Shown: positions 8,957 to 17,784 of the stretch, piece by piece
How the letters are laid out: each line of letters starts with the position of its first letter
How positions within the stretch are numbered: position 1 is the stretch's first letter
NCBI GenBank assembly: GCA_040222855.1
Contig: JAVKCD010000018.1
Span: 248,001 to 312,000, forward strand
Direction of reading: 5' to 3'
From: Phycisphaeraceae bacterium
Lineage (GTDB): Bacteria; Planctomycetota; Phycisphaerae; Phycisphaerales; Phycisphaeraceae
DNA length: 64,000 nucleotides
Program-made: the position numbers and the translations under genes
The notes under the pieces: generated by a model
Seen by the model: only the letters and a program-made list of their open reading frames with translations
Databases searched by the model: none
Told to the model about the DNA's origin: nothing

Positions 8957-9907
8957 TTAATCGCCCAGGACGTAGGCAAAGATCATCGGGGCGACGATGG
9001 TGGCGTCACTCTGGATGGAGAACTTGGGGGTGCTGGTGTGGAGCTTGCCCCAGGTAATTTTCTCGTTGGGCTCGGCTCCGGAGTACCCGCCATAGCTCGT
9101 GACGGCGTCGGATATCTGGCAGAAGTAGCCCCAGAGGGGCGTATCATCGAGCTTGAGGTCCTGCGTGAGCATCGGAACGACGCAGATGGGGAAGTCGCCC
9201 GCGATCCCGCCGCCGACCTGAAAGAAGCCGATGCCGGGTCCCGAGGAAGCGTTTTGCTGATACCAGCCAGCGAGGTGCTGCATCTGCTCACTGCCGGTGC
9301 GGACAGGTCGATGGGACTTAATTTTTCGCTGGATGCTCAGGGCGACGAAGAAGTTTCCGGTGGTCGAATCTTCCCAGCCGGGTGTGTAGATGGGCAGGTT
9401 CTTCTCCGCGGCGGCGACCATCCAACTGTCCTCGACGGGCATCTGGTAGTGGTCTTCGAGCTCGCCGGTACGGATGATGTCGTAGAGGTATTCGTAGGGA
9501 AAGTGTGACTCTCCGTTGCGGTCAGCCTCGATCCATCGCTTGTTGAGGGACTTTTGGAGCGTGCGCATGGCGTGCTCGGGGATACAGATGTCGGCGACAC
9601 GGTTCATCCCGCGTTCCAGGAGAGCGGCCTCCTGCTGGGGGCCGAGGTCGCGGTAGTCGCCACAGGTCTCGTATTCGGTGCCTGCCAGGAGCAGGAACAG
9701 GTCTTCTTCGAGGTTGGCTCCGGTGCAGCAGATGGCGTGAATCTTGTCCTCACGGATCATGCGGGCGAGGATCTTACCGAGTCGGGCGGTGCTCATGGCC
9801 CCGGCGAGGGTGACCATCATCTTCCCGCCTTGGTTGAGATGCTGTTCGTAGGCCCTGGCCGCCTCCAGCAGTTCCCGGCTGTTGAAATGGAAGAAGTGCT
9901 CTTCCAT
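8957..9907 (-). CDS. Deoxyhypusine-synthase-like protein
   Basis: 316 aa. Shows the NAD-binding pattern of the deoxyhypusine/homospermidine synthase family (MVTLAGAMSTARLGKILARM, FFQVGGGIAGDFPI) and, near the end, SGAEPNEKITWGKL, where WGK contains the catalytic lysine of the family. In eukaryotes and archaea the enzyme transfers the aminobutyl group of spermidine to eIF5A. Bacteria lack eIF5A, so bacterial members are thought to act on free polyamines or unknown substrates; the substrate here cannot be read from sequence. Same strand as, and 17 bases before, the WecA-like gene. Confidence 0.85.
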   Translation of the reverse strand: MEEHFFHFNSRELLEAARAYEQHLNQGGKMMVTLAGAMSTARLGKILARMIREDKIHAICCTGANLEEDLFLLLAGTEYETCGDYRDLGPQQEAALLERGMNRVADICIPEHAMRTLQKSLNKRWIEADRNGESHFPYEYLYDIIRTGELEDHYQMPVEDSWMVAAAEKNLPIYTPGWEDSTTGNFFVALSIQRKIKSHRPVRTGSEQMQHLAGWYQQNASSGPGIGFFQVGGGIAGDFPICVVPMLTQDLKLDDTPLWGYFCQISDAVTSYGGYSGAEPNEKITWGKLHTSTPKFSIQSDATIVAPMIFAYVLGD

Positions 9908-10175
9908 AAACCTGCGGACCTGGCCAGCTTGGGTACCAGGGGCCGCTATGGTTGACGCATCAAGCGTCGAGGTGCCGGTATGCAGGGTGGTGGCGTTGAT
10001 CGTTAGGGCCTCCTTACGGTGGGTCAGTACGGGTGAAGATCGTTCCGAACCACATAGCGTATCTCAAAAACGGCAAGGATCAAGAGGGCTGGCTGGGGTT
10101 TTGGTTGCCCCCCGGTCTGGCCGATCCTACAGTAGATGTTTTCCCAGGCAGCCACGAGCGAAGGGTATTGGAATA

Positions 10176-11672
10176 GTGGGCATCTTCGGCTTAGGCGGCA
10201 ACAAGCAGAGCAAGGATGGGGGGAGTGGGGCGTCTAGTAGCAGGGACCCGCGCAAGGCGGTCCGCTTCTTCGAGCACGCTGACACGGTGGCCTCTGCGGG
10301 GAACTACGACTACGCCATCGATCTGTTCATCAACGGGTTGCGGCATGACCCCGCGAACATGAACCGGCATGAGGACCTTCGGGATGTCGCGCTTAAGCGC
10401 AAGCTGGCGGGCGGGAAGCCGGCCGGGTTCGCGGCAAAGCTGTCTTCAGGGGGTTCGACCAAGCTGGAGAAGATGCTCTCGGCTGAGAAGCTGTGGGCGA
10501 TGAGCCCCCTTGACGCCCGACTGATGCGGGATGTGATGAAGCTGGCGGTTGAGGCGGACGCTCAGGAGGATGACGAGACCAATCTCGCCGAGGTCGCCTA
10601 CTGGATGGGTGTCAACGCGATGGAGCAGACTTCTACCAAGCCCGACAAGGGGCTTTACATGAGCCTGCAAGAATCCTTCGCGAAGATCGGCGCATATGCG
10701 AAGGCCGTCGAGGCGTGCAAGCGGGCCATCGGGGTCGCGCCTAACGACGCCAAACTGTTTGAGCTGCTCCGGAATCTAGAAGCCGAGAAGATGATCTCAG
10801 GCGGGCAGTTCGGGGCCGGTGAACAGGGTGACTTCCGATCCAACCTCAAGGACGCGGACGCTCAGGCGACGCTGCAAGCCGAGGGGCAGTTGCGGGTGGG
10901 CGAGTCGGAGCAGGACCAGATCATCGCGAAGCGGCGCGCCGAGTGGGAAGAGACGCCGGAGGACAGCGACAAGCTGACCAAGCTCATCGATGTGCTTCTC
11001 AAAACCGAGCAGGAGGATCACGAGTCCGAGGCGATTGAGCTGCTCAACAAGGCCTGGGAGGATGTTGGGCAGTACCGCTTCAAGATGCGGGCTGGCGACA
11101 TCAAGATGAAACAGATGGCCCGGCAGAGCCGGATCCTCAAGCAGATGGCTCAGGACAAGAGCCCGGAGGCGATCGCCGAGTTTCAGGAGAACCAGAAGCA
11201 GCGGCTGGCCTTTGAACTGGGCGAGTATGAAGAGCGATCGAAGAACTATCCGACCGACATGGGGATACGGTACGAGTACGGGCGTCGGCTGTTTCAGGCC
11301 GGGCGATTCGATGACGCGATCGGGGCGTTTCAGCAGGCCAAGGCGGACGCCAAGCATCGGGCACAGTCGCACCTGTTTCTCGGCCAGTGCTACCTCAAGA
11401 AGTCGTGGAATGAGGAGGCGGTCGATACGCTGCATGAGGGCATCGAATCTCACAAGCTCCAGGATGACCGGTTGGCTCTGGACCTCCGGTATCTGCTGAT
11501 GGAGGCCCTGACGCTGGTGGCCGAGGGCTCGAAGAAACTCGAAGCGGCCAAGGAAGCGCAGAAGGTCGCTTCGGGGATCCTGCAGACCGACATCTCGTAC
11601 CGGGACATCCAGGCGCGGATGGAGAAGATCCGGGAACTGGTCAAGACGCTGGAAGCGGCTTCGGACGATTGA
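10176..11672 (+). CDS. TPR-repeat protein of unknown function
   Basis: 498 aa from the GTG at 10176; longer in-frame extensions run into the divergent promoter region. It begins GIFGLGGNKQSKD (Gly/Ser-rich, soluble, no signal peptide). Tetratricopeptide-like helix pairs follow, for example AVRFFEHADTVASAGNYDYA, SFAKIGAYAKAVEACKRAI, GRFDDAIGAFQQAKADAKH and LGQCYLKKSWNEEAVDTLHE, with a charged helical middle. It is probably a cytoplasmic protein-protein scaffold. A 268-base spacer separates it from the divergent deoxyhypusine-synthase-like gene, and kdsB follows after 59 bases. No function can be assigned. Confidence 0.8.
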   Translation: MGIFGLGGNKQSKDGGSGASSSRDPRKAVRFFEHADTVASAGNYDYAIDLFINGLRHDPANMNRHEDLRDVALKRKLAGGKPAGFAAKLSSGGSTKLEKMLSAEKLWAMSPLDARLMRDVMKLAVEADAQEDDETNLAEVAYWMGVNAMEQTSTKPDKGLYMSLQESFAKIGAYAKAVEACKRAIGVAPNDAKLFELLRNLEAEKMISGGQFGAGEQGDFRSNLKDADAQATLQAEGQLRVGESEQDQIIAKRRAEWEETPEDSDKLTKLIDVLLKTEQEDHESEAIELLNKAWEDVGQYRFKMRAGDIKMKQMARQSRILKQMAQDKSPEAIAEFQENQKQRLAFELGEYEERSKNYPTDMGIRYEYGRRLFQAGRFDDAIGAFQQAKADAKHRAQSHLFLGQCYLKKSWNEEAVDTLHEGIESHKLQDDRLALDLRYLLMEALTLVAEGSKKLEAAKEAQKVASGILQTDISYRDIQARMEKIRELVKTLEAASDD

Positions 11673-11731
11673 TTCTGATGGGGTGGGGTTCCCCGCTGGT
11701 ACGCTGGCGATGACCTTGTCATCATGGGTGA

Positions 11732-12493
11732 ATGCCCAACCTTCAACGCCTGGTCGTGATTCCTGCCCGCATCGGATCGACACGTTTTGCGCGCAAGGCT
11801 CTAGCGAATCAGACCGGTCGCCCGCTGGTGGCCCACGTCATCGAGCAAGCGCTCAAGGCGACGACCATCGACCTGGTGACGGTCGCGACGGATGACGAGC
11901 AGATCGCAGAGGCTGCTCGGGCGGCGGGAGCCACAGCGATTATGACCCGTCCGGAGCACCCGAACGGCACCTCGCGCCTCGCCGAGGCGGTCGAGCATGT
12001 CGAAGCCGAGCATGGAGAGATCAGCCCCGATGCGGTGGTGCTCAACGTCCAGGGTGATGAGCCTGAGATCGATCCGGCCACCATCGACAAGCTGGCGGAC
12101 GCGCTGGCGAGTGAAGATCCGAGATCAACGCCCATGGCCTCGGCGTGCTCGCCGTTACCGGACGATCTTGAGGTGAATGACCCCAGCTATGTGAAGGTTG
12201 TGCTCAACCGTCAGGGTCGGGCCCTGTATTTCTCCCGTTCAGCGATTCCTTATGAGCGCACGGAGTTCAAGCCGAGGGTGCTGTTGCATCACGGGGTCTA
12301 TGCATACCGGCGGCACTTTCTCCCGACTTATGCGCAGCTCGACCCGACGCCAGCCGAGCAGGCGGAGTCGCTGGAGCAGCTTCGCGTGCTGGAGAATGGG
12401 TACGCGATCCGGCTGATCGAGGTGAAGCACGCCTGCTTCGGGATCGACACGCCGGAGCAGTATGAGGCGTTTGTGAGGCGTTATCCAAATTAA
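11732..12493 (+). CDS. kdsB: 3-deoxy-manno-octulosonate cytidylyltransferase
   Basis: 253 aa, normal length. Couples KDO to CTP, giving CMP-KDO for the LPS inner core. Motifs: VVIPARIGSTRFARKALA (nucleotide loop), ATDDEQIAEAARAAGA, RPEHPNGTSRLAEA, VLNVQGDEPEIDP (metal-binding Asp), LYFSRSAIPYER and LLHHGVYAYRRHFL. The protein implies a KDO-containing envelope, in line with lptB and the HldE-type gene elsewhere in the window. No other KDO gene is adjacent. Confidence 0.95.
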   Translation: MPNLQRLVVIPARIGSTRFARKALANQTGRPLVAHVIEQALKATTIDLVTVATDDEQIAEAARAAGATAIMTRPEHPNGTSRLAEAVEHVEAEHGEISPDAVVLNVQGDEPEIDPATIDKLADALASEDPRSTPMASACSPLPDDLEVNDPSYVKVVLNRQGRALYFSRSAIPYERTEFKPRVLLHHGVYAYRRHFLPTYAQLDPTPAEQAESLEQLRVLENGYAIRLIEVKHACFGIDTPEQYEAFVRRYPN

Positions 12494-12520
12494 AAGATTG
12501 GATCAGCTTAGGAGTACATC

Positions 12521-12835
12521 ATGTACAAAAGACCTAGAGCACATGGCTTCCCATCCCGAGAAACGGTGAGGGACGAACTAGTAAAACTCATATCTGAACT
12601 AGGCGGCACCGTACTGACGAGAGGTCGTAACTCCAAGAATTCAGTTTATGAACTAATGGCAGATCGCCTAAATCTCTCTTTCGAAGCTCGAAACTCGACA
12701 ACCATCGAAGGTGAGAACGCTTGGCGTGCTGAAGTTGGCTTCGCTCGAAAAGACCTTGTTGAAGCAGGGGTTCTCCACCCGGTGCAGAAGGCTGGGCGTG
12801 GACGATGGAAACTTGTTGTTGGTAAGGAAGACTGA
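12521..12835 (+). CDS. Small Mrr N-terminal-like winged-helix protein
   Basis: 104 aa. The C-terminal part (AWRAEVGFARKDLVEAGVL, then a Gly-Arg turn and a WKL strand) has the pattern of the Mrr_N domain, a winged helix usually fused to a restriction nuclease. Here no nuclease domain follows: the protein stops and another gene starts 3 bases later. Codon use is clearly more A/T-rich than in the neighbours (for example CTAGTAAAACTCATATCT), suggesting recent acquisition. It may be a remnant of a modification-dependent restriction protein or a stand-alone DNA-binding regulator. The family resemblance is moderate. Confidence 0.6.
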   Translation: MYKRPRAHGFPSRETVRDELVKLISELGGTVLTRGRNSKNSVYELMADRLNLSFEARNSTTIEGENAWRAEVGFARKDLVEAGVLHPVQKAGRGRWKLVVGKED

Positions 12836-12837
12836 CC

Positions 12838-13134
12838 ATGTCACAGGCAGGAGCAGCAGCGGGTGGAGCGGCGGCGGCGCAGGCCGCGGCGATCGCCAAC
12901 GCGATCAAGGCGTCGGGGGTGATCGTGCAGGTTGAAGAGGCGTCGTTTATGACGCTTCTCGATCTGGCGGATGAGCCGCTGGTGGTGCACGCTGAGGGGG
13001 GCTTCTTTCGGAAGCAGCATCAGTACCTGTTCTCGGTGCGTGGGCTGGCGTTTTATTGCAAGGTGGAGTCCGCCATCCGGCTTCCGGAGCACGCTTTGTT
13101 GGTGGAGTCGAAGAAGGTCTGGATTCCTGGGTAG
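12838..13134 (+). CDS. Small protein of unknown function with Ala-rich N-terminus
   Basis: 98 aa. It starts 3 bases after the Mrr_N-like gene. The first 25 residues are a Gly/Ala-rich helix (SQAGAAAGGAAAAQAAAIAN), followed by a compact mixed segment with VIVQVEEASFMTLLDLADEP, VVHAEGGFFRKQHQYLF and ALLVESKKVWIPG. The latter reads as a small beta-rich fold. Base composition is normal for the region, unlike its A/T-rich upstream neighbour. I do not recognise the family. Confidence 0.65.
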   Translation: MSQAGAAAGGAAAAQAAAIANAIKASGVIVQVEEASFMTLLDLADEPLVVHAEGGFFRKQHQYLFSVRGLAFYCKVESAIRLPEHALLVESKKVWIPG

Positions 13135-13199
13135 GGTCTTGCAACCGAGCTGAGAGCACAAGAGAATCAGGCTATATGACCCTCCTCCGGGAGTTGCTG

Positions 13200-15623
13200 A
13201 TGCGCTTGTTTTTCGTTCGGATTCTGTTGGCTGCTGCTGTGGTGGGGCTGATGCCACTCGACCTGCAGGGGCAGACGCCTATAGCGTCGGAGGATTCTCC
13301 GGAGGCCGTCACGATCATGGTCACTGGGCATGACGGTCGACCGATGGACCGTGGGACGGTCACGATCATGACCCGTCCGCCGCAAGGTCAACTTCCGTCT
13401 CAGCCCGACTCTCCGCGGTCGGAGCGTGTGACGCTGGAGCTGGACGGCCGGGCTACCTATGTCTGGGTTCCGCAGCGCCCCTTCGAATTCCTGACGGCCA
13501 CAGCCGAAGCGGAGGGGCTTCCCACCGACCGGTTAACGGTACGGCGAAGAGACGCGCCGCTTGAGATTGCGTTGCGACTGGCTGCGGGTGAGCGACTTGG
13601 TGGCAGGGTCAAAGATGACCGGGGCGAGCCGGTCGCCGGGATACGCTTCTGGGTCTACCGTAAGCACCCCGGTGACCAGAACCGTTGGGCGAGCCATGTG
13701 TCGTTCGAGACAGACCTGGAGGGACGATGGTCGCTGGAGAATATGCCGACGGATCGCCCGCTGTGGATCCAGGTGGGTCGAGAGCACCGGGATCGTTACG
13801 TCGAAGTCCGCCCGGAGGACAGTGAAGACCTTGAGGCGCTGCGTCGGGCCGAACATGTTCTGGTGCTGAAGCGCGGCAGGATGGTGCGGTTACAGATCCT
13901 CGATGAACTCGGGGAGCCAACGCAGGAAGTATCGGCGTCGGTCCTTGTGCCGAGTCAGAACACGTCATACGGCAAGCGTGTCGATGAGCAGGGCATCATC
14001 GTGGCGCAGGGCCTGACCGACGAAGTGGTGTCTGTGGAGATCTACCCGAGAGATGATGAGCGATATTTTAATCGCACCGTCGAGGTTCAGACGGCGTATG
14101 AGGATGAGGCGGAGACAACGACTTACCGACTGGAGTTGAAGTCGAGCCTGGAACTACTGGTGTTGGATGATCAGGGCAAGCCCCTCGCCGATCGGGACGT
14201 GAGTGTGCACGGCAGCTCGTTCCCAGGCCAGGGGTTCGATGAACAGGTGTTCTGGCTGGATGAGCAAAGCGACGCGTCCGGACGAGTGACACTGGATGGG
14301 CTTCCCGTTGAGGGCGATGTGGTGCTGGTGGTGACGCACGACACGGTTCATTACGGCAGGTTCACGGTCCCACTGGGGACGGGCGAGGTTCAGACGCTTC
14401 GGGTCGTTCAGGATGCCCCAAGCCCGTTTCTGGTGTCGGTGATCGACGGGCAGAAAAGCCCGATCCCGAATGCGATGGTTAGGTTTGAGACCTTTGACCA
14501 GCCGTTTCATGGCGGTCGCACGGTCGAGAAGGTAGAGATCGCCACGGATGCTGCCGGTCAGGCCCGGTGGGTCCCGTCAGAGCCTCACCGACGGATCATC
14601 GTCCACGCAGAGCATTATGATCCGGAGAAGCCCCGGCTGTGCATCATGGCGGCGTCCTACATGGCGAGCATGGGCAGCGAGGAGCCAATCACGATCATGC
14701 TCCGCCCCGGGCTCACGGTGGGCGGGGTGATCAAGGATGATCTGGGTCAGCCGGTACCGAACCTGAGGGTGGAGCTACGCGATGTGCGGGGCACGCTGGG
14801 CACGATGCCACGCCTCTACCAGTGCTTCCATCACCACACAGTGACCAACTCTGAGGGGCGTTGGATGCTGGGCCCGGTCGACGAGAAAACAGCCGTCGGG
14901 CTGTATCTGAGAGATGACCGCTTCCTCAACTCGGGCCTTGAGCGAGGTCTGGACCCCAAGGGACTCGACACGCAGACGCACCAGATCACACTCGAGCGAG
15001 GACGCATGATCGAGGCGGTGCTGGTCAACCCACTGGGGCAGCCGGTGGCTGATCAGCGGGTGCTGCTGCGCGATCCTGAGTTCCCCGAACCGCTGTGGCA
15101 TCCCAAGATGGCGATGACTGATGAAAAAGGTTTCGTACGGTTTCATCGGCTGGAGGACAAGACCTATATCCTCGAGACCGATACTTTCGATGAGAACCTG
15201 CTGCCAGAGCGCAGAGAGTCCCGGCCCTGGTTCGCGGGCGATCAGGAGCCAGTCCGTATGGTGCAGAGACCGCGACCAATCGTGGTCTTCGAGGTGGTCG
15301 ATAGTTTCGGTATCCCGCTGGAAGGGGCTCAGCTGATCTTTCAGGTCGTGCCCGAAGAGGAACCGGAAGAAGGCGAGCCGGTCGAGCGCGGGGATCGCGA
15401 GCCAGCGGAGGTGCGAGGCTTTTCTGACTTCAGTTGGACGGACGAGCGTGGCCATACGGAGATGAAGGGGCTGCCTGAAAGCGGCCGGCTCCGAGTGATA
15501 ATCCAGCATCCGGAACACCCCTCAGAGGTCATCGAAATCGAGATGGGCCAGCCCGAGTACCGGTTACGACTGGGCGATCCGAGCCGAGAGGTGCCCAGCG
15601 ACCTAATCAGCCTGGCAGGGTAA
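13200..15623 (+). CDS. Large secreted protein with carboxypeptidase-regulatory-like repeats
   Basis: 807 aa from the ATG at 13200, chosen because GGGAG lies 6 bases upstream and a signal peptide follows (MRLFFVRILLAAAVVGLM, cleaved near LQGQ); an in-frame ATG at 13176 is the alternative. The body holds repeated beta-sandwich modules of the carboxypeptidase-regulatory type, recognised by turns such as VKDDRGEPVAGIRFWV, LDDQGKPLADRDVSV, IKDDLGQPVPNLRVEL and VNPLGQPVADQRVLL. Such repeats are common in secreted planctomycete proteins and usually mediate binding or spacing. No catalytic motif is seen. The gene stands alone between the small unknown and pyrG. Confidence 0.8.
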   Translation: MRLFFVRILLAAAVVGLMPLDLQGQTPIASEDSPEAVTIMVTGHDGRPMDRGTVTIMTRPPQGQLPSQPDSPRSERVTLELDGRATYVWVPQRPFEFLTATAEAEGLPTDRLTVRRRDAPLEIALRLAAGERLGGRVKDDRGEPVAGIRFWVYRKHPGDQNRWASHVSFETDLEGRWSLENMPTDRPLWIQVGREHRDRYVEVRPEDSEDLEALRRAEHVLVLKRGRMVRLQILDELGEPTQEVSASVLVPSQNTSYGKRVDEQGIIVAQGLTDEVVSVEIYPRDDERYFNRTVEVQTAYEDEAETTTYRLELKSSLELLVLDDQGKPLADRDVSVHGSSFPGQGFDEQVFWLDEQSDASGRVTLDGLPVEGDVVLVVTHDTVHYGRFTVPLGTGEVQTLRVVQDAPSPFLVSVIDGQKSPIPNAMVRFETFDQPFHGGRTVEKVEIATDAAGQARWVPSEPHRRIIVHAEHYDPEKPRLCIMAASYMASMGSEEPITIMLRPGLTVGGVIKDDLGQPVPNLRVELRDVRGTLGTMPRLYQCFHHHTVTNSEGRWMLGPVDEKTAVGLYLRDDRFLNSGLERGLDPKGLDTQTHQITLERGRMIEAVLVNPLGQPVADQRVLLRDPEFPEPLWHPKMAMTDEKGFVRFHRLEDKTYILETDTFDENLLPERRESRPWFAGDQEPVRMVQRPRPIVVFEVVDSFGIPLEGAQLIFQVVPEEEPEEGEPVERGDREPAEVRGFSDFSWTDERGHTEMKGLPESGRLRVIIQHPEHPSEVIEIEMGQPEYRLRLGDPSREVPSDLISLAG

Positions 15624-15685
15624 TTGGTCAATAGCGATCAGATCGCGGTCTTGTCCCGGACCCACCCGGCGTGTTACGATGGGAC

Positions 15686-17512
15686 ATGCCCCACACGCAA
15701 AGCCCATCACCTGAGTCTCTTCTCTCGGAGGTGGGGCACCAGTCCCACGAGTCTGAGTTTTTCAACCCTATCCCCGACGGTTACGTCCGGGGACGGCATA
15801 AATATCTGGTGGTTCTTGGGACCGTCATGAGCGGGCTTGGCAAGGGGATCTTCTCCTCATCGCTGGCCAAGCTGCTCAAGGACAAGGGGCTGAAGATCGC
15901 GCCGCTGAAAATGGAGGGGTATCTCAACATCGATTCGGGGACGCTGAACCCCTACCGGCACGGCGAGGTGTTCGTGCTCGATGACGGCATGGAAACCGAC
16001 ATGGACCTGGGGACCTACGAGCGGATCCTCGACCAGAACCTGACGCGGGACAACTACACAACGTCCGGTCAGGTCTACCGGAAGGTGCTCGATAAGGAAC
16101 GCCATGGCGGGTACCTCGGCCGTGATGTGCAGATGATCCCGCACGTCACTGGCGAGGTGAAGATGATGGTCCGCCAGCTCGCCATGAAGCAGAAGGCCGA
16201 CCTGGTGTGCGTCGAGGTGGGCGGGACCGTCGGCGACCATGAGAACGCGTTCTACATCGAGGCGATGCGGCAGCTCGCGTTTGAGGAAGGGCCCGGCTCG
16301 GTCGCGTTCGTGGCCCTGACGTATGTGATCGAACCGCCAGCGTTGGGGGAACAGAAATCCAAGGCCGCTCAGCTCGGGCTCAAGAAGCTGATGGAAGCGG
16401 GCATCCAGCCCAATATCGTGGCGGTGCGATGCCAGAGCCCGGTGGAGGACTCGGCCCGCGAGAAGATCGCGATGTTCTCGAATGTCCCGCTCAAGCGCGT
16501 CTTCTCGATGCACGACCGCGACTCGGTCTACACCATCCCCGAAGCGATCCGCAAAGCCGGGCTGGATCGTGAGATCCTCTCACTGCTCGATCTTCACAGC
16601 CGCGTGGATCAGGTTCACGAGGACGAGCAGCGCGAACTCTGGCGGAAGTTTGTTGCGGACGTCAAGCGGAAGCGCAGTCATCCGATCAAGATCGGTCTGA
16701 CCGGCAAATACGCTTCGCTGCGGGATGCCTATGCGTCGATCGACAAGGCTCTGGAGCACTGCGCGTCCAGGCTGCGGGCGGAGTTGAGTATCCAGTGGAT
16801 CGACACGACCAAGATTGAGCCGGAGGCGATCCCCGAGCGGCTCTCGGAACTGGACGCTGTGATCGTGCCCGGCGGATTCGGGGCTCGTGGGACCGAATCG
16901 AAGATCGCTTGTGTCCGCCACTGTCGTGAGCAGGGCCTGCCTTACCTGGGGATCTGCCTGGGGTTCCAGATGGCGGTCGTCGAGTATGCCCGGAACGTCG
17001 CGGGGATCGAGGACGCTGCCTCCACCGAGTTCGCTCCGAGCACCAGCAGCCCGGTCATCGACATCCTGCCCGAGCAGAAGCAGATCGAGGGCCTGGGCGG
17101 GAACATGCGGCTGGGCGGGAAGGATGTGCTGATCCACCCGCACACGCTGGCGGCCCACCTGTTCAAGCCGTCTGATCCGGACCCTGAGCGGGCCTTTACG
17201 ATCCGCCAGCGGTTCCGCCACCGCTACGAGGTCGATCCCCGGTACATCGAAGCTCTGGAGAAGCACGGGCTGGTCTTCTCCGGTCGTCATCCGGATCAGC
17301 CGATCATGCAGATCCTCGAGCTGCCGGCGGGCAAGCACCCCTACTTCATCGGCGCTCAGTTCCACCCCGAGTTGATGAGCCGCCCACTCCGGCCTCAGCC
17401 GATGTTCATGGGTTTGGTGGCAGCCGCGATCCAGCATGCCGAGCCGGACTCCGAGCCGGGCAGCACCCGGTCTCGCTGGCTCAGCCCTCTCCACACCCCC
17501 CAGACCGCCTGA
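15686..17512 (+). CDS. pyrG: CTP synthase, divergent synthetase domain
   Basis: About 608 aa from the ATG at 15686 (a GTG at 15671 is also possible). Makes CTP from UTP, ATP and glutamine. The amidoligase domain has MSGLGKGIFSSSLAKLL, HGEVFVLDDGMETDMDLG and VEVGGTVGDHENAFYIEA; the class I glutaminase domain has VPGGFGARGTE, YLGICLGFQ (nucleophile Cys) and AQFHPE. Several positions differ from the usual enzyme: KMEGYLNIDSGT where KxDPYxNxDPGT is typical, GTYERI for GHYERF, and GDHEN for GDIES. The first 35 residues are an unconserved extension. The reaction is probably retained. Confidence 0.92.
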   Translation: MPHTQSPSPESLLSEVGHQSHESEFFNPIPDGYVRGRHKYLVVLGTVMSGLGKGIFSSSLAKLLKDKGLKIAPLKMEGYLNIDSGTLNPYRHGEVFVLDDGMETDMDLGTYERILDQNLTRDNYTTSGQVYRKVLDKERHGGYLGRDVQMIPHVTGEVKMMVRQLAMKQKADLVCVEVGGTVGDHENAFYIEAMRQLAFEEGPGSVAFVALTYVIEPPALGEQKSKAAQLGLKKLMEAGIQPNIVAVRCQSPVEDSAREKIAMFSNVPLKRVFSMHDRDSVYTIPEAIRKAGLDREILSLLDLHSRVDQVHEDEQRELWRKFVADVKRKRSHPIKIGLTGKYASLRDAYASIDKALEHCASRLRAELSIQWIDTTKIEPEAIPERLSELDAVIVPGGFGARGTESKIACVRHCREQGLPYLGICLGFQMAVVEYARNVAGIEDAASTEFAPSTSSPVIDILPEQKQIEGLGGNMRLGGKDVLIHPHTLAAHLFKPSDPDPERAFTIRQRFRHRYEVDPRYIEALEKHGLVFSGRHPDQPIMQILELPAGKHPYFIGAQFHPELMSRPLRPQPMFMGLVAAAIQHAEPDSEPGSTRSRWLSPLHTPQTA

Positions 17513-17784
17513 ACCCTCACGCTTACGCCGATCCGCTCTCCGATACGACCTGCAATCTGCCGGGAAAGTCGGTCTGAATCCAGATCATTATGGTTATTCC
17601 GCTTGCACCCCGCCTACCATCGCGCATGCTTAGAGCATGTGTGGGCAGTGGCTTCCATGTGTTTGCCCATATTACCCAGACCCTCTGGTTTGGAGAAACT
17701 AAGTTCACTTGGGGTCACAAAGTTGTGGCCAGCCTGCGTATCGCTCTGGTTTTGTCACTTTTTTCACCGTACAGGGAGAAGATT

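Noticed and set aside
12521-13134. Restriction-modification or anti-phage system
   Set aside because: There is a Mrr_N-like domain only, with no nuclease, methyltransferase or other defence gene nearby; the claim would be unsupported.
13135-13199. ATG at 13176 as start of the large secreted protein
   Set aside because: Possible, but the ATG at 13200 has GGGAG at 6 bases and gives a clean signal peptide.
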